Shown: positions 17,901 to 30,072, numbered from the stretch's first letter. The stretch is DNA of 64,000 bases from Rhodocyclaceae bacterium (GCA_020248265.1 JADCHX010000011.1:186001-250000), one strand, 5' to 3'. Numbers and translations: made by a program. Notes: generated from the sequence alone by a model not told the origin.

Positions 17901-18806
17901 ATGAGCGCAGCCATTGCCATCGAAGGGCTGTCCAAGCGCTACGGATCGCTGCAGGCGCTCGATGGTGTCGACCTGCGGGTCGAGCCGGGCGAGTTCTTCG
18001 GGCTCCTCGGGCCGAACGGCGCCGGCAAGACCACGCTGATCAGCGTGCTGGCGGGCCTTGTCCGGGCAAGCGGGGGGCGGGCGTCGGTGATGGGCCACGA
18101 CGTGGTCGACGACTACCGGGCGGCGCGGCGCCATCTCGGGGTGGTTCCCCAGGAACTGGTGTTCGACCCGTTCTTCACGGTGCGCGAGACACTGCGCATC
18201 CAGTCGGGTTACTTCGGCCTGCGCCGGAACGACGCATGGATCGACGAATTGCTCGACAGCCTCGATCTCACCAGCAAGGCCGACACGAACATGCGCGCGC
18301 TGTCGGGCGGCATGAAGCGGCGCGTGCTGGTGGCGCAGGCGCTGGTGCACAAGCCGCCGGTGGTGGTGCTCGACGAGCCGACAGCGGGCGTAGACGTTGC
18401 GCTGCGCCAGGGGCTTTGGGCGTTCATCGGGCGCCTGAATCGTGCCGGGCACACCATCGTGCTGACCACCCATTACCTGGAAGAAGCCGAGACCCTGTGC
18501 AACCGGATCGCCATGCTGAAGCAGGGCCGTGTCGTCGCCCTGGACACTACGGCGAACCTGCTGCGGGTCGCGCGCAACGCGCAGAAGACCGTCCGGTTGC
18601 GGCTGTCCGGCAGCACCCTCCCGATGGCGCTGGCTGCGCGGCAACCGGTGCGTGACGGCGATTCGGTGACGATCCCCCTCGGCAACTATGCCGAACTGGA
18701 GCAGATCCTCGCCGAAGTACGCCAGGCCGGCGAGGCGGTACTCGAACTGGACGTGGTCCAGCCCGACCTGCAGGATGTGTTCATGCAGGTGATGACCCGG
18801 CACTGA
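17901..18806 (+). CDS. yadG: ABC-2 type transporter ATP-binding protein (YadG-like)
   Basis: This is a 301-residue ATPase with Walker A GPNGAGKTTL, signature ALSGGMKRRVLVAQAL, Walker B VVVLDEPTAGVD and H-loop LTTHYLEEAE, plus a C-terminal extension of about 80 residues as in YadG-type exporters. With the permease at 18985 it would form a two-gene ABC exporter. This pair follows the mla operon in many betaproteobacteria, but the substrate is not known. Confidence 0.9.
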   Translation: MSAAIAIEGLSKRYGSLQALDGVDLRVEPGEFFGLLGPNGAGKTTLISVLAGLVRASGGRASVMGHDVVDDYRAARRHLGVVPQELVFDPFFTVRETLRIQSGYFGLRRNDAWIDELLDSLDLTSKADTNMRALSGGMKRRVLVAQALVHKPPVVVLDEPTAGVDVALRQGLWAFIGRLNRAGHTIVLTTHYLEEAETLCNRIAMLKQGRVVALDTTANLLRVARNAQKTVRLRLSGSTLPMALAARQPVRDGDSVTIPLGNYAELEQILAEVRQAGEAVLELDVVQPDLQDVFMQVMTRH

Positions 18807-18984
18807 ACGCCCGCCGACGAGCGCTGTTGCGCCGGCCCGACCGCGCAAAAAGGGCTTGCGCGAAACGTTTGCCGGGGCCTGCGGGCGGACAGGGGTGTAA
18901 AATCCGTCCCCGATCAGCGCCGGGCCACCGGCGGCGAACCTGCGGCGTCTCCAGACGCCGCCCACACTGCTGGCGGCTGCCTCC

Positions 18985-19785
18985 TTGTCCGAACACCTGC
19001 TCCCGATCGCCGTTCCGGCCACCGACGTCCGTGGCGGCTTCGTCACGCTCCTCTACAAGGAAACGCTGCGCTTCTGGAAGGTGAGCATGCAGACGGTGTT
19101 CGCCCCCGTGGTGACGACCGTGCTCTACCTGATGATCTTCGCCCATGTGCTGGCGAACCATGTCGAGGTATTCCCGGGCGTGGCCTACAGTTCGTTCCTG
19201 GTGCCCGGGCTGGCCATGATGGCCGCGCTGCAGAACGCGTTTGCCAACACGTCGTCCTCGATGATCCAGTCGAAGATGACCGGCAACCTGGTTTTCATCC
19301 TGCTGCCGCCGCTGTCGCCGGCAGAGATCGTCGGCGCGTATGTCCTGGCATCGATGCTGCGCGGCTTCCTGTGCGGCGCGGCCGTGCTGCTGGTCGGTGC
19401 CGGGTTCGCGCCGCTGCCGGTCGCGCATCCTTTCGCGGTCGTCGTGTTCGCCATGCTCGGGTCGGCCTCGCTTGGCGCCCTCGGCCTGGTGGCCGGCATC
19501 TATTCCGACAAGGTCGACCAGTTGTCGGCGTTCCAGCACTTCGTGGTGGTACCGCTCACCTTTCTCGCCGGCGTGTTCTATTCGGTGCAGACCCTGCCGC
19601 CTTTCTGGCAGGCCGCCTCGCACCTGAACCCGGTGTTCTTCATGGTAGACGGCTTCCGCTGGGGCTTCTTCGGGGCTGCCGACGTCTCGCCCTGGCTGTC
19701 GCTCGCGGTGGTCGCTGCCTGCGCGGTGGTAGTCAGCGGCTGGGCGATGCTGCTGCTCAAGAGCGGCTACAAGCTGCGCCACTGA
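18985..19785 (+). CDS. yadH: ABC-2 type transporter permease (YadH-like)
   Basis: This is a 266-residue membrane protein with about six hydrophobic helices. The family opening LLYKETLRFWKVSMQTV and the ABC-2 region FLAGVFYSVQTLPPFWQ and NPVFFMVDGFRWG are present. The apparent start is TTG 18985, since the family motif begins before the first internal ATG (19087); no strong Shine-Dalgarno is visible. The 178-base gap before it holds no gene I can support. Confidence 0.88.
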   Translation: MSEHLLPIAVPATDVRGGFVTLLYKETLRFWKVSMQTVFAPVVTTVLYLMIFAHVLANHVEVFPGVAYSSFLVPGLAMMAALQNAFANTSSSMIQSKMTGNLVFILLPPLSPAEIVGAYVLASMLRGFLCGAAVLLVGAGFAPLPVAHPFAVVVFAMLGSASLGALGLVAGIYSDKVDQLSAFQHFVVVPLTFLAGVFYSVQTLPPFWQAASHLNPVFFMVDGFRWGFFGAADVSPWLSLAVVAACAVVVSGWAMLLLKSGYKLRH

Positions 19786-21072
<1,287 letters not shown>

Positions 21073-21114
21073 AGCCGACCTCCACCGACCTGTATCCGTA
21101 CCGGAACCGCTGAC

Positions 21115-21801
21115 TTGACCTCCGCACCGATCATCACCATCGCGCTGTCCAAGGGCCGCATCTATGACGACACGCTACCGCTGCTCGCGCAGGCCGGGCT
21201 GGTGCCGGCGATCGATCCCGAACGCTCGCGCAAGCTGATCATTCCGACCAATCGTCCCGACGTCAGGCTGGTGATCGTGCGCGCGACCGACGTGCCGACC
21301 TACGTGCAGTTCGGCGGCGCGGACGTCGGCGTCGCGGGCAAGGACGTGCTCGACGAACACGGCGGCAGCGGTCTGTACCAGCCGGTCGACCTCGACATCG
21401 CCCGCTGCCGGATGGTGGTCGCCGCACGCTCCGATTTCGACTACGCCGCCGCGGTGGCGCAGCGTCGCCGCCTGCGCGCGGCGACCAAGTTCGAACGCAC
21501 CGCGCGCGAGCATTTCGCGGCCAAGGGCCTGCATGTCGACCTGATCAAGCTGTACGGTTCGATGGAACTCGCGCCGCTGACCGGCCTGGCCGACGTGATT
21601 GTCGACCTGGTCGATACCGGCAACACGCTGAAGGCGAACAACCTCGTCGCAGTGGAGGAGATTTCCCTGGTGAGCGCGAGGCTGATCGTCAATCCGGCTG
21701 CGCTGCGGCTCAAGCGCGAGGCGCTGCGGCCACTGATCGACACCGTGTCGCTGGCTGCCGCCGCTTCGCGCACGCGCCGGCTGGAGGCCGCCCATGGCTG
21801 A
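21115..21801 (+). CDS. hisG: HisG, ATP phosphoribosyltransferase (short form)
   Basis: This is a 228-residue enzyme for the first step of histidine synthesis (PRPP plus ATP). It begins with TTG 21115 ([19 protein letters not shown]) and has the phosphoribosyl-binding loop [15 protein letters not shown]. It lacks the C-terminal regulatory domain of long HisG, so by family knowledge it should need HisZ, which is not in this window. No His-rich leader peptide or attenuator is visible in the 42-base gap upstream. It overlaps hisD by 8 bases. Confidence 0.96.
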   Translation: MTSAPIITIALSKGRIYDDTLPLLAQAGLVPAIDPERSRKLIIPTNRPDVRLVIVRATDVPTYVQFGGADVGVAGKDVLDEHGGSGLYQPVDLDIARCRMVVAARSDFDYAAAVAQRRRLRAATKFERTAREHFAAKGLHVDLIKLYGSMELAPLTGLADVIVDLVDTGNTLKANNLVAVEEISLVSARLIVNPAALRLKREALRPLIDTVSLAAAASRTRRLEAAHG

Positions 21802-23161
21802 GCACACGACCGCCGGTGCCAGGTCGCGCAGCACCGCAGGCGCTTCGCTGGTGCGCACCCTCGACAGCGGTGCTCGCGGCTTCGACGCTGCGCTGGCCGC
21901 GCTGACGGCCTTCGATGCGTCGTCCGATCCTGCGATCGAGTCGGCCGTCGCGACGATCATCGACGACGTGCGGCGCGACGGCGATCGCGCGCTGGTCGCC
22001 TACACCCGGCGCTTCGATCGCATGACGGTGCGCAACGCGGGCGCTCTCGAGATCACCCGCGCCGAACTGGCGGCTGCCTGGAAGGCCCTCGGCGCCATCG
22101 AGCGGCGCGCGCTCCAGGCCGCGCATACCCGCATCCGCGACTACCACGAGCGGCAGGTGTCGAAGTCGTGGCAGTTCACCGACGAGCACGGGTCGAAGCT
22201 CGGGCAACTCGTGCGACCGCTCGATCGCGCCGGCCTGTACGTGCCGGGTGGCAAGGCGGCATATCCGTCCTCGCTGCTGATGAACGCGGTGCCGGCGAAG
22301 GTGGCCGGGGTGCGTGACGTGGTGATGGTCGTGCCGACGCCCGGGGGCGAACGCAACACCCTGGTGCTCGCTGCGGCGAAGCTCGCCGGCGTCGACCGCG
22401 CGTTCACGATCGGTGGCGCGCAGGCGGTGGCGGCACTGGCCTACGGCACCGCGACGGTGCCTGCGGTCGACAAGATCACCGGCCCGGGCAACGCCTATGT
22501 CGCCGCAGCGAAGCGCCGCGTGTTCGGCACCGTCGGCATCGACATGATCGCCGGCCCGTCCGAGATCCTGGTCATCGCCGACGATTCGGCCAACCCCGAC
22601 TGGATCGCGATGGATCTGTTCTCGCAGGCCGAACACGACGAGATGGCGCAATCGATCCTGCTCACGCCAAGCCTGCGCCTGCTGACCGCGGTGCACTCGG
22701 CGATCGCCCGCCTGCTGCCCGGCATGGCCCGACGCGAGGTGATCGCGAAGTCGCTCGCCTCGCGCGGCGCGCTGGTGCGCGTCAAGAGCCTGGCGGAAGC
22801 CTGCGCGATCGCCGACCGCATCGCGCCCGAGCACCTCGAACTCTCGGTGCGCGATCCGCGGCCGCTGGTCGAGCGCATCCGCCATGCGGGCGCGATCTTC
22901 GTCGGCCACTACACGTCCGAGACGCTGGGTGACTACTGCGCCGGCTCCAACCACGTGCTGCCGACCGCACGCACCGCGCGCTTCTCCTCGCCGCTGGGCG
23001 TTTACGACTTCCAGAAGCGCACCAGCGTGATCGAGGTCACGCCGCGCGGCGCCGATGCGCTGGGTGGCATCGCGAGCGTGCTCGCGCGCGCGGAAGGGCT
23101 CGAAGCGCATGCACGCGCGGCCGAGTGTCGCTTGAAGCCGAAGCGCCGGGGGGCGGCATGA
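21794..23161 (+). CDS. hisD: HisD, histidinol dehydrogenase
   Basis: This is a 455-residue zinc enzyme that oxidises histidinol to histidine in two NAD-dependent steps. It shows the family signature region with [35 protein letters not shown] and the ligand His in AGSNHVLPT. The first 20 residues or so are extra relative to core HisD. It overlaps hisG (8 bases) and hisC (ATGA). Confidence 0.97.
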   Translation: MAEHTTAGARSRSTAGASLVRTLDSGARGFDAALAALTAFDASSDPAIESAVATIIDDVRRDGDRALVAYTRRFDRMTVRNAGALEITRAELAAAWKALGAIERRALQAAHTRIRDYHERQVSKSWQFTDEHGSKLGQLVRPLDRAGLYVPGGKAAYPSSLLMNAVPAKVAGVRDVVMVVPTPGGERNTLVLAAAKLAGVDRAFTIGGAQAVAALAYGTATVPAVDKITGPGNAYVAAAKRRVFGTVGIDMIAGPSEILVIADDSANPDWIAMDLFSQAEHDEMAQSILLTPSLRLLTAVHSAIARLLPGMARREVIAKSLASRGALVRVKSLAEACAIADRIAPEHLELSVRDPRPLVERIRHAGAIFVGHYTSETLGDYCAGSNHVLPTARTARFSSPLGVYDFQKRTSVIEVTPRGADALGGIASVLARAEGLEAHARAAECRLKPKRRGAA

Positions 23162-24252
23162 GCGAAGCCAACGGCGCGGCGACGCCGCAGTCCCTGATCC
23201 GCGAAGAACTGCTCGCGCTGTCGGCCTACCATGTTCCCGCTTCGGCCGGCATGGTGAAGCTCGATGCGATGGAGAACCCGTACCCGTTGCCGGACGACCT
23301 CGCGGCAGGCCTCGGCGCGCTGCTCGGCGCGGCGCTGGTAAACCGCTATCCCGAGGCCGATGCGCGCGCGCTGAAGGCGGCGATCCGGCGCGCGCTCGAT
23401 GTACCGTCCGGTTGCGACATCCTGCTCGGCAACGGTTCCGACGAGATCATCCAGCTGCTGGCAATGGCCGTGGCGAAGCCCGGCGCGGTGCTGGCCTCGG
23501 TCGAGCCGACGTTCGTCATGTTCCGGATGATCGCGACCTTCACCGGGCTGCGCTACGCATCATGCCCGCTGCGCTCCGATTTCTCCCTCGACATGGGCGC
23601 TGTGCTGCGCATGCTCGAGGCCGAGCGCCCGGCGGTGATGTTCCTGGCGACGCCGAACAACCCGACCGGCAACACGTTCGCGCGCGCCGACATCGAGCGC
23701 ATCGCTGCGGCCACGCCCGGATTGCTGGTGGTGGACGAGGCCTACTATGCGTTCGGCGACAGCAGCCACCTCGAACTCGCGGCCCGGCTGCCCAACGTGC
23801 TGGTGATGCGCACCTTCTCCAAGTTGGGCATGGCTGGCCTGCGCCTGGGCTTCCTGGTCGGCGCGCCGGCCTGGCTCGAGCAGCTCGACAAGCTGCGCCT
23901 GCCCTACAACGTCAACGTGCTGACCCAGCTCGCTGCGACGCGGCTGCTCGACAGCTATCCCGCCCTCGCGGCGCAGGCCGCAGCCATCCGCGCCGACCGG
24001 TCTGCGCTGGCCGAAGCGCTTCGGGCCGTACCCGGTGCCGAGGTCTTCCCGTCGGAGGCGAACTTCCTGCTGTTCCGGATTCCCCGGGCGGCTGCGCTGT
24101 TCGATGCACTGGTCGCGCGCGGGGTGCTGGTCAAGAACGTGTCGCGCGCGCACCCGCTGCTCGCTGACTGCCTGCGGGTGACGGTGGGAACGCCGGCGGA
24201 GAGCCGCCGCTTCATTGCGGCGCTGCACGAGGCCGTGGCGGATTTGGGTTAA
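23158..24252 (+). CDS. hisC: HisC, histidinol-phosphate aminotransferase
   Basis: This is a 364-residue PLP-dependent fold-type I aminotransferase that converts imidazole acetol phosphate to histidinol phosphate. It has [33 protein letters not shown] and the PLP-lysine motif [17 protein letters not shown] 23158 overlaps the hisD stop (ATGA), and this start gives the typical length. Confidence 0.95.
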   Translation: MSEANGAATPQSLIREELLALSAYHVPASAGMVKLDAMENPYPLPDDLAAGLGALLGAALVNRYPEADARALKAAIRRALDVPSGCDILLGNGSDEIIQLLAMAVAKPGAVLASVEPTFVMFRMIATFTGLRYASCPLRSDFSLDMGAVLRMLEAERPAVMFLATPNNPTGNTFARADIERIAAATPGLLVVDEAYYAFGDSSHLELAARLPNVLVMRTFSKLGMAGLRLGFLVGAPAWLEQLDKLRLPYNVNVLTQLAATRLLDSYPALAAQAAAIRADRSALAEALRAVPGAEVFPSEANFLLFRIPRAAALFDALVARGVLVKNVSRAHPLLADCLRVTVGTPAESRRFIAALHEAVADLG

Positions 24253-24261
24253 CCTTCGCTC

Positions 24262-24849
24262 ATGCGTCAGGCCACCGTACATCGCAAGACCCAGGAGACC
24301 TCGATCGACGTCACGCTGAACGTCGACGGCACGGGGGTCTATTCGATCGCGACCGGCGTGCCCTTCCTCGACCACATGGTCGAGCAGATCGCACGCCACG
24401 GGTTGTTCGATCTCGAGATCAGCGCGGTCGGAGACCTGCACATCGATGCCCACCACACGGTCGAAGATGTCGGCATCACGCTCGGCCAGGCGCTGGCGAA
24501 GGCGGTCGGCGACAAGCGTGGCGTGCGCCGGTATGGCCATGCCTACGTGCCGCTCGACGAAGCGCTGTCGCGGGTGGTGGTCGACCTGTCGGGGCGTCCC
24601 GGCCTCGACATGCAGGTCGAGTTCACGCGCGCGCGCATCGGCGAGTTCGATGCCGACCTCGTGTACGAGTTCTTCCAGGGCTTCGTCAACCACGCTCAGG
24701 CGACGCTGCACATCGACAACCTGAAGGGCCGCAACGCGCACCACCAGGCCGAGACGATCTTCAAGGCGTTCGGCCGTGCGCTGCGGATGGCGGTGGAACT
24801 CGACCCGCGCGCGGTCGACGCCGTCCCTTCCACCAAGGGCACGCTCTGA
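24262..24849 (+). CDS. hisB: HisB, imidazoleglycerol-phosphate dehydratase
   Basis: This is a 195-residue monofunctional dehydratase (no phosphatase domain). Manganese-binding motifs HHTVEDVGI and [17 protein letters not shown] are present, along with [13 protein letters not shown]. It is preceded by hisC with a 9-base gap. The standalone form is usual in betaproteobacteria. Confidence 0.97.
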   Translation: MRQATVHRKTQETSIDVTLNVDGTGVYSIATGVPFLDHMVEQIARHGLFDLEISAVGDLHIDAHHTVEDVGITLGQALAKAVGDKRGVRRYGHAYVPLDEALSRVVVDLSGRPGLDMQVEFTRARIGEFDADLVYEFFQGFVNHAQATLHIDNLKGRNAHHQAETIFKAFGRALRMAVELDPRAVDAVPSTKGTL

Positions 24850-24915
24850 GCCGGGCCGGCACCGGCGCGGCCATTTCCTTTTCCACGTTGAACCCACGTT
24901 GAGCAAGAGCCCGCG

Positions 24916-25587
24916 ATGACGATCGCTGTAGTCGACTACGGCATGGGCAACCTGCGTTCGGTGGCCAAGGCCCTCGAACATGTCTCGGACGGCGTGCCGG
25001 TGGTCGTCACCGGCGACCCGGCCGCCATCGCCACCGCCGACCGGGTGGTGTTTCCGGGCCAGGGGGCGATGCGCGACTGCATGCGCGAACTGCAGTCCCG
25101 AAACCTGCGTGCGGCCGTGCTGGAAGCCGCGGCCAGCCGTCCGTTTCTCGGCATCTGCATCGGCCTGCAGATGCTGTTCGATCGCTCCGAAGAGGCGGAT
25201 ACGCCCGGCCTGTCGGTGTTGCCGGGCGAGGTGATCCGATTCCCGCCCGAGGCGATGTTCGATGCGGCCGGCAGCCGTCTGAAGGTGCCGCACATGGGCT
25301 GGAACGAAGTGCACCAGTCCGAAGCGCATCCCATGTGGGCCGGCATCCCCGACGCGACCCGCTTCTATTTCGTGCACAGCTATTTTCCCCAGCCGGCGCG
25401 CCCCGATCTGGTCGCCGGCTACAGCCACTATCCTTTCCCGTTCTGCTGCGCAGTCGCCCGCGACAACCTGTTCGCCGTGCAGTTCCATCCCGAAAAGAGC
25501 CATCGGGCAGGCCTGCAGCTGCTGGCGAATTTCGTCCGCTGGGATGTCCGCGCAGGAACGATCACCGAGGGTGCAACATGCTCCTGA
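24916..25587 (+). CDS. hisH: HisH, glutaminase subunit of IGP synthase
   Basis: This is a 223-residue class I glutamine amidotransferase that supplies ammonia to HisF. Nucleophile Cys81 lies in [12 protein letters not shown], and the His/Glu of the triad are in VQFHPEKSH. It overlaps hisA by 10 bases. Confidence 0.97.
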   Translation: MTIAVVDYGMGNLRSVAKALEHVSDGVPVVVTGDPAAIATADRVVFPGQGAMRDCMRELQSRNLRAAVLEAAASRPFLGICIGLQMLFDRSEEADTPGLSVLPGEVIRFPPEAMFDAAGSRLKVPHMGWNEVHQSEAHPMWAGIPDATRFYFVHSYFPQPARPDLVAGYSHYPFPFCCAVARDNLFAVQFHPEKSHRAGLQLLANFVRWDVRAGTITEGATCS

Positions 25588-26339
25588 TTCCCGCGATCGA
25601 CCTGAAAGACGGCGGCTGCGTGCGGCTGCGCCAGGGCGACATGAACGGCGCGACCGTCTATTCCGACCAGCCGGGCCAGATGGCGAAGCAGTGGCTCGAC
25701 CAGGGTGCGCGCCGCCTGCACATCGTCGACCTGAACGGTGCGGTCGCCGGCAGGCCCAAGAACGAGCCGGCGATCAAGGACATCGTCAAGGCGGTCGGCG
25801 ATCGCATCCCGATCCAGCTCGGCGGCGGCATCCGCGACCTCGACACGATCGAGCGCTACCTCGACGACGGCGTCTCTTACGTGATCGTCGGTACGGCCGC
25901 GGTGAAGACGCCCGGCTTCCTGCACGACGCCTGCGGCGCTTTCCCCGGCCACATCATCGTCGGGCTCGATGCCAGGGACGGCAAGGTTGCCGTCGACGGC
26001 TGGTCGAAGATGACTGGGCACGAGGTCGGCGACCTGGCGAAGAAGTTCGAGGATTACGGCGTGGAGGCGGTGATCTACACCGACATCGGCCGCGACGGCA
26101 TGCTCAGCGGCATCAACATCGAGGCGACGGTCCGGCTGGCCCGGCAACTGACCATCCCGGTGATCGCCAGCGGCGGCCTGACCAACCTCGACGACGTGCG
26201 CAGGCTGTGCGAGGTCGAGGCCGAGGGTATCCCGGGCGCGATCACCGGCCGTGCGATCTATGAAGGCACGATCGACTTCGGCGAGGCCCAGCGGCTGGCC
26301 GACACGCTGTCGCCGCCCGTGCCTGCGCCGGACGCCTGA
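25578..26339 (+). CDS. hisA: HisA, phosphoribosylformimino-AICAR phosphate isomerase
   Basis: This is a 253-residue TIM-barrel isomerase. The catalytic Asp near the N-terminus is in [16 protein letters not shown] and the second in [13 protein letters not shown]; phosphate loops QLGGGIRD and ASGGLTN are intact. ATG 25578 lies inside the end of hisH and gives the standard N-terminus; the longer upstream reading is a shadow of hisH. Confidence 0.97.
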   Translation: MLLIPAIDLKDGGCVRLRQGDMNGATVYSDQPGQMAKQWLDQGARRLHIVDLNGAVAGRPKNEPAIKDIVKAVGDRIPIQLGGGIRDLDTIERYLDDGVSYVIVGTAAVKTPGFLHDACGAFPGHIIVGLDARDGKVAVDGWSKMTGHEVGDLAKKFEDYGVEAVIYTDIGRDGMLSGINIEATVRLARQLTIPVIASGGLTNLDDVRRLCEVEAEGIPGAITGRAIYEGTIDFGEAQRLADTLSPPVPAPDA

Positions 26340-26342
26340 GCG

Positions 26343-27116
26343 ATGCTGGCCAAGCGCATCATCCCCTGCCTGGATGTCGCTGGCGGCCGGGTGGTCAAGG
26401 GCGTGAATTTCGTCGACCTGCGCGATGCCGGCGACCCGGTCGAGGTCGCGCGCCGCTACGACGAGCAGGGCGCCGACGAACTCACTTTCCTCGACATCAC
26501 GGCGAGCAGCGATGAACGCAGCACGCTGCTGTCGATGGTCGAGGCCGTGGCCGCCCAGGTCTTCATCCCGCTCACCGTCGGCGGCGGCGTGCGCACGGTC
26601 GCCGACGTGCGTTCCCTGCTCAACGCCGGCGCTGACAAGGTCAGCATCAACACCGCTGCCGTGCAGTCGCCGGAGTTCGTACGCGAAGCGGCCGACCGCT
26701 ACGGCTCGCAGTGCATCGTCGTTGCCGTGGACGCGAAGCGGGTCCCGGGCACGCCGGACGACGCGCCGCGCTGGGAGGTGTTCACCCACGGCGGGCGGCG
26801 CGCGACCGGCCTGGACGCCCTCGAGTGGGGGCGGCGGATGCAGGCGAACGGCGCGGGCGAGATCCTTCTGACCAGCATGGACCGCGATGGCACGCGGGTC
26901 GGCTTCGACCTCGCGCTCACCCGTGCGTTCTCGGATTCCCTGTCCATCCCGATCATCGCCAGCGGTGGCGTGGGGTCGATCGGCGACATGGTCGACGGCG
27001 TGACGCTCGGCCATGCGGATGCGGTGCTGGCCGCCAGCATCTTCCACTACGGCGAGCATACGGTCGGCGAAGTCAAGCGGGCGATGGCTGCCGCCGGCGT
27101 CGAGGTGAGGCTCTAG
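26343..27116 (+). CDS. hisF: HisF, cyclase subunit of IGP synthase
   Basis: This is a 257-residue TIM barrel that, with HisH, makes imidazoleglycerol phosphate and AICAR. It starts [20 protein letters not shown] with the catalytic Asp11, and has [15 protein letters not shown] with the second catalytic Asp and the phosphate loop ASGGVGS. It lies 3 bases after hisA. Confidence 0.97.
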   Translation: MLAKRIIPCLDVAGGRVVKGVNFVDLRDAGDPVEVARRYDEQGADELTFLDITASSDERSTLLSMVEAVAAQVFIPLTVGGGVRTVADVRSLLNAGADKVSINTAAVQSPEFVREAADRYGSQCIVVAVDAKRVPGTPDDAPRWEVFTHGGRRATGLDALEWGRRMQANGAGEILLTSMDRDGTRVGFDLALTRAFSDSLSIPIIASGGVGSIGDMVDGVTLGHADAVLAASIFHYGEHTVGEVKRAMAAAGVEVRL

Positions 27117-27117
27117 C

Positions 27118-27516
27118 ATGGGTGCGGATGCCTGGCTCGACGAGGTCGCGTTCGACGCGGCCGGGCTGATCCCGGCGATCGCGCAGGACGCTGCCGACGG
27201 TCGCATACTGATGTTCGCCTGGATGAATCGCGAGGCGCTCGCGCTCACCCACCAGACCGGTTTTGCTCATTACTGGTCGCGTTCGCGTGGCAAACTGTGG
27301 CGCAAGGGCGAGGAGTCCGGCCACCTGCAGAAGGTGTCCGAGATCCGGCTCGATTGCGATGAAGACGTCATCCTGCTGCTGATCGATCAGGTCGGCGGCA
27401 TCGCCTGCCACACGGGTCGTGCAAGCTGCTTCTACCGTCGGCTCGAGGCCGGCGGCTGGGTCACCACCGACCCCGTGCTGCGCCCGCCCGGCGAAATCTA
27501 CGGCCGTACCGACTGA
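27118..27516 (+). CDS. hisI: HisI, phosphoribosyl-AMP cyclohydrolase
   Basis: This is a 132-residue metal-dependent cyclohydrolase of histidine synthesis. Motifs [21 protein letters not shown] and the Cys-containing end [13 protein letters not shown] are complete. HisE is encoded separately just downstream, rather than fused as in enterobacteria. Confidence 0.96.
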   Translation: MGADAWLDEVAFDAAGLIPAIAQDAADGRILMFAWMNREALALTHQTGFAHYWSRSRGKLWRKGEESGHLQKVSEIRLDCDEDVILLLIDQVGGIACHTGRASCFYRRLEAGGWVTTDPVLRPPGEIYGRTD

Positions 27517-27520
27517 CACC

Positions 27521-27847
27521 ATGGAACACCAACCCATCCTCGAAAGACTGGCGGACACGCTGGAGTCGCGCAAGCTGGCCGATCCGGGCAGCTCGTACGT
27601 GGCGAGCCTGTTCCACAAGGGCGAAGACGCCATCCTCAAGAAGCTGGCGGAGGAGTCGGCCGAGACGCTAATGGCGTCGAAGGACGGTGATAAACTGCAC
27701 CTGATCAGAGAGATGGCTGACCTCTGGTTCCACGGCATGGTGCTGCTTGCCTTCCATGGCCTGCGGCCCGGCGATGTACTCGACGAACTGGCACGGCGTG
27801 AGGGTGTGTCGGGCCACGACGAGAAGAAGGCCAGGAACGCCGGATGA
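27521..27847 (+). CDS. hisE: HisE, phosphoribosyl-ATP pyrophosphatase
   Basis: This is a 108-residue MazG-fold pyrophosphatase, the second step of the pathway. The motif [13 protein letters not shown] and the metal site [13 protein letters not shown] match the family. ATG 27521 is 4 bases after hisI. It ends the his gene run. Confidence 0.95.
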   Translation: MEHQPILERLADTLESRKLADPGSSYVASLFHKGEDAILKKLAEESAETLMASKDGDKLHLIREMADLWFHGMVLLAFHGLRPGDVLDELARREGVSGHDEKKARNAG

Positions 27848-27965
27848 TCGGAAGCGGCATGTGCCCGCGTCCATGATCGCAGCAGGTTCGTTCAGTCCCG
27901 TATTTCCCACCCCGGATCACGCCGCCAGCGGCCTGCGCGCCGCTCGACCGACAAGGAGCATCGTC

Positions 27966-28208
27966 ATGGGTTCGTTCAGCATCTGGCACTGGTTGATCGT
28001 GCTGTTGGTCGTAGTGCTGGTGTTCGGCACCAAGAAGCTCGGCAACCTCGGCAAGGACATGGGCAGCGCGATCAAGGGGTTCAAGGAAGGCATGAAGCCC
28101 GAAGACGACAAGCCCGGTACCGGCACCGCCCCTGGCACCCCCTCGCAGCAGATCTCGGGGCAGACGATCGAGGGCGAGGTCAAGAGCAAGTCAGAAAGCA
28201 AGGTTTGA
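27966..28208 (+). CDS. tatA: TatA, twin-arginine translocation pore subunit
   Basis: This is an 80-residue protein with one N-terminal helix ([20 protein letters not shown]), the FGTKKL hinge and an amphipathic helix ([15 protein letters not shown]), then a polar tail. AAGGAG at 27953-27958 precedes ATG 27966 at good spacing. It forms the Tat protein-conducting assembly with TatB and TatC downstream; the Rieske protein at 36147 is a likely substrate. Confidence 0.96.
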   Translation: MGSFSIWHWLIVLLVVVLVFGTKKLGNLGKDMGSAIKGFKEGMKPEDDKPGTGTAPGTPSQQISGQTIEGEVKSKSESKV

Positions 28209-28270
28209 TCCGTACGTGCCCGGTGCCGATGCGCGGCACCGCCGACGCGGCGGCATAGGCGGCCCGAGCC

Positions 28271-28855
28271 ATGCTCGACCTCGGCTTCTCTGAAATGATG
28301 GTGATCGCGGTCGTCGCGCTGGTCGTGCTCGGCCCGGAGCGCCTGCCCAAGGTCGCGAAGACCGTCGGCCACCTGATCGGCCGCATGCAGCGTTATGTCG
28401 CCGACGTGAAATCCGACATCACGCGCGAGATGGAACTCGAAGAACTGCGCAAGTTCCGGCAGACGGTCGAAGAGACCGCGGGTTCCGTGCAGTCTTCGTT
28501 CAACTCGTTCGAGACCGCTGCGCGTACCACGGCCGGTGACCTGGAGGCGCTGGCGCGCAGCGAAGCGCACGGTGCGGCACTGCCGGCCGGGATGCCGCTG
28601 CCTGGCGATGAAGTGACGCCGATGCCCGAGCCTGCGCTGGTCGAACTGTCCGCGCCGCCGGCGGACGCGAGCCAGACATGGATCGAGCCGACGGTGGCCG
28701 GTGCGATGTCCAGCCGGGCGGGTACCGCGTGCTGCAGGGCCACTGCCTCGATCGCGATGGCCAGTGCCGCGGCACCACTGTCCGGCGCGCGCCGTTGGCC
28801 CGAGGTCCCGCTGTCCGTGGACGTACCGGCCCGCGTCGGCGTGCCAGGGGCCTGA
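28271..28855 (+). CDS. tatB: TatB, twin-arginine translocation subunit
   Basis: This is a 194-residue protein with N-terminal helix MLDLGFSEMMVIAVVALVVL, the GPERLPKVAKTVG motif and an amphipathic/coiled region to about residue 75. The rest is low complexity. It works with TatC in substrate recognition. It ends 3 bases before tatC. Confidence 0.94.
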   Translation: MLDLGFSEMMVIAVVALVVLGPERLPKVAKTVGHLIGRMQRYVADVKSDITREMELEELRKFRQTVEETAGSVQSSFNSFETAARTTAGDLEALARSEAHGAALPAGMPLPGDEVTPMPEPALVELSAPPADASQTWIEPTVAGAMSSRAGTACCRATASIAMASAAAPLSGARRWPEVPLSVDVPARVGVPGA

Positions 28856-28858
28856 CCG

Positions 28859-29701
28859 ATGTCGACCACCCCCGGTAACGATCCGCAGGCGGATGCAGGC
28901 ACGGAAGATGCCCCGCCCGCCGAGAGCTTCATGTCCCACCTCGTTGAACTCCGGCAGCGGGTCGTGCGCGCGGCCGGTTCGGTGCTGCTGGTATTCGTCG
29001 TGCTGTCGCCGTTCATGAAGCAGATCTTCGATGCGGTGTCGCTGCCGCTGATGACGGCGCTGCCGGTCGGTACCAAGCTGCTTGCCACCGGCGTCATTTC
29101 GCCGTTCATGGTGCCGCTGAAGGTCACCCTGTTCGTCGCCTTCCTGCTCGCGCTGCCCTACGTGCTCTACCAGGTCTGGGCTTTCGTCGCGCCGGGGCTC
29201 TATCAGCACGAGAAGCGCCTTGCCCTGCCCGTACTCGCTTCGAGCGTCGGGATGTTCTTCGTCGGCATGGCCTACTGTTATTTTGTCGTGTTCGGCTTCG
29301 TGTTCCGGTTCATCGCCGGCTTCGCTCCCGAATCGGTGGCGGTCGCCCCCGATATCGAGAACTACCTGTCCTTCGTGATGGGCATGTTCCTGGCCTTCGG
29401 GCTTACGTTCGAGGTGCCGATCGTCGTGGTGCTGCTGGTGCGCTTCGGCGTAGCCACCATCGACCAGTTGAAGCAGGCGCGGCCGTACGTGATCGTCGGC
29501 GCGTTCGTGGTCGCGGCCGTCGTCACGCCGCCGGACGTCATCTCGCAACTGCTGCTCGCGATCCCGCTGTGCCTGCTGTACGAACTCGGCCTGCAGATCG
29601 CGCGATTCACCGGTCTCTCGCCGTCGCGTGCCGAGGCGGACGCCCGGGCCGCCGCCGAGTCGGCCGAATCGGACGCGGCCGGTGCGGGCAAAGAGTCCTG
29701 A
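28859..29701 (+). CDS. tatC: TatC, Sec-independent translocase receptor
   Basis: This is a 280-residue membrane protein with six hydrophobic helices. It has the N-terminal signature SHLVELRQRVVRA, the periplasmic-loop motif FVAPGLYQHEKR and FGLTFEVPIVVVLLVRFGV. It binds twin-arginine signal peptides. The C-terminal 25 residues are Ala/Glu/Asp-rich and not conserved. Confidence 0.97.
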   Translation: MSTTPGNDPQADAGTEDAPPAESFMSHLVELRQRVVRAAGSVLLVFVVLSPFMKQIFDAVSLPLMTALPVGTKLLATGVISPFMVPLKVTLFVAFLLALPYVLYQVWAFVAPGLYQHEKRLALPVLASSVGMFFVGMAYCYFVVFGFVFRFIAGFAPESVAVAPDIENYLSFVMGMFLAFGLTFEVPIVVVLLVRFGVATIDQLKQARPYVIVGAFVVAAVVTPPDVISQLLLAIPLCLLYELGLQIARFTGLSPSRAEADARAAAESAESDAAGAGKES

Positions 29702-29748
29702 GCAGCGGCAGTAGCGCCAATCACTCTGGCATACGTTACGGAGCGAAG

Positions 29749-30063
29749 ATGATTCTGACAAACATCGAACTCATTCCTGGCAAGCGGGTCGTGCGCCACC
29801 TCGGTCTGGTGCAGGGCAGTACCGTGCGTGCAAAGCATGTCGGGCGCGACTTGCTCGCCAGCCTGAAGAACATCGTCGGTGGCGAACTGACGGGCTATAC
29901 CGAACTGCTGAACGAGGCGCGCGAGGAGGCCACCGAGCGCATGGTGCGCCAGGCGCAGGCTGCGGGGGCGAACGCGGTACTCAACGTGCGTTTCTCCACC
30001 TCCTCGATCACACAGGGTGCGGCCGAACTGTTCGCCTACGGTACCGCTGTGGTGGTCGAGTAG
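29749..30063 (+). CDS. YbjQ/UPF0145-family protein
   Basis: This is a 104-residue soluble protein of the YbjQ (UPF0145) family, recognised by LTGYTELLNEAREEATERMV, AGANAVLNVRFSTSSI and ELFAYGTAV. The family forms pentamers and its role is not established. It is the first of two YbjQ-domain genes and begins 47 bases after tatC. Confidence 0.88.
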   Translation: MILTNIELIPGKRVVRHLGLVQGSTVRAKHVGRDLLASLKNIVGGELTGYTELLNEAREEATERMVRQAQAAGANAVLNVRFSTSSITQGAAELFAYGTAVVVE

Positions 30064-30072
30064 GCGGCCGGG

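Noticed and set aside
21073-21114. A histidine leader peptide or attenuator before hisG
   Set aside because: The 42-base gap has no His-rich frame and no hairpin with a T run.
21710-23110. A 466-codon minus-strand frame over hisG/hisD
   Set aside because: It is antisense to hisD with intact catalytic motifs; no homology pattern or ribosome site.
27917-29761. A 614-codon minus-strand frame over tatABC
   Set aside because: It is antisense to three clear tat genes and low complexity.
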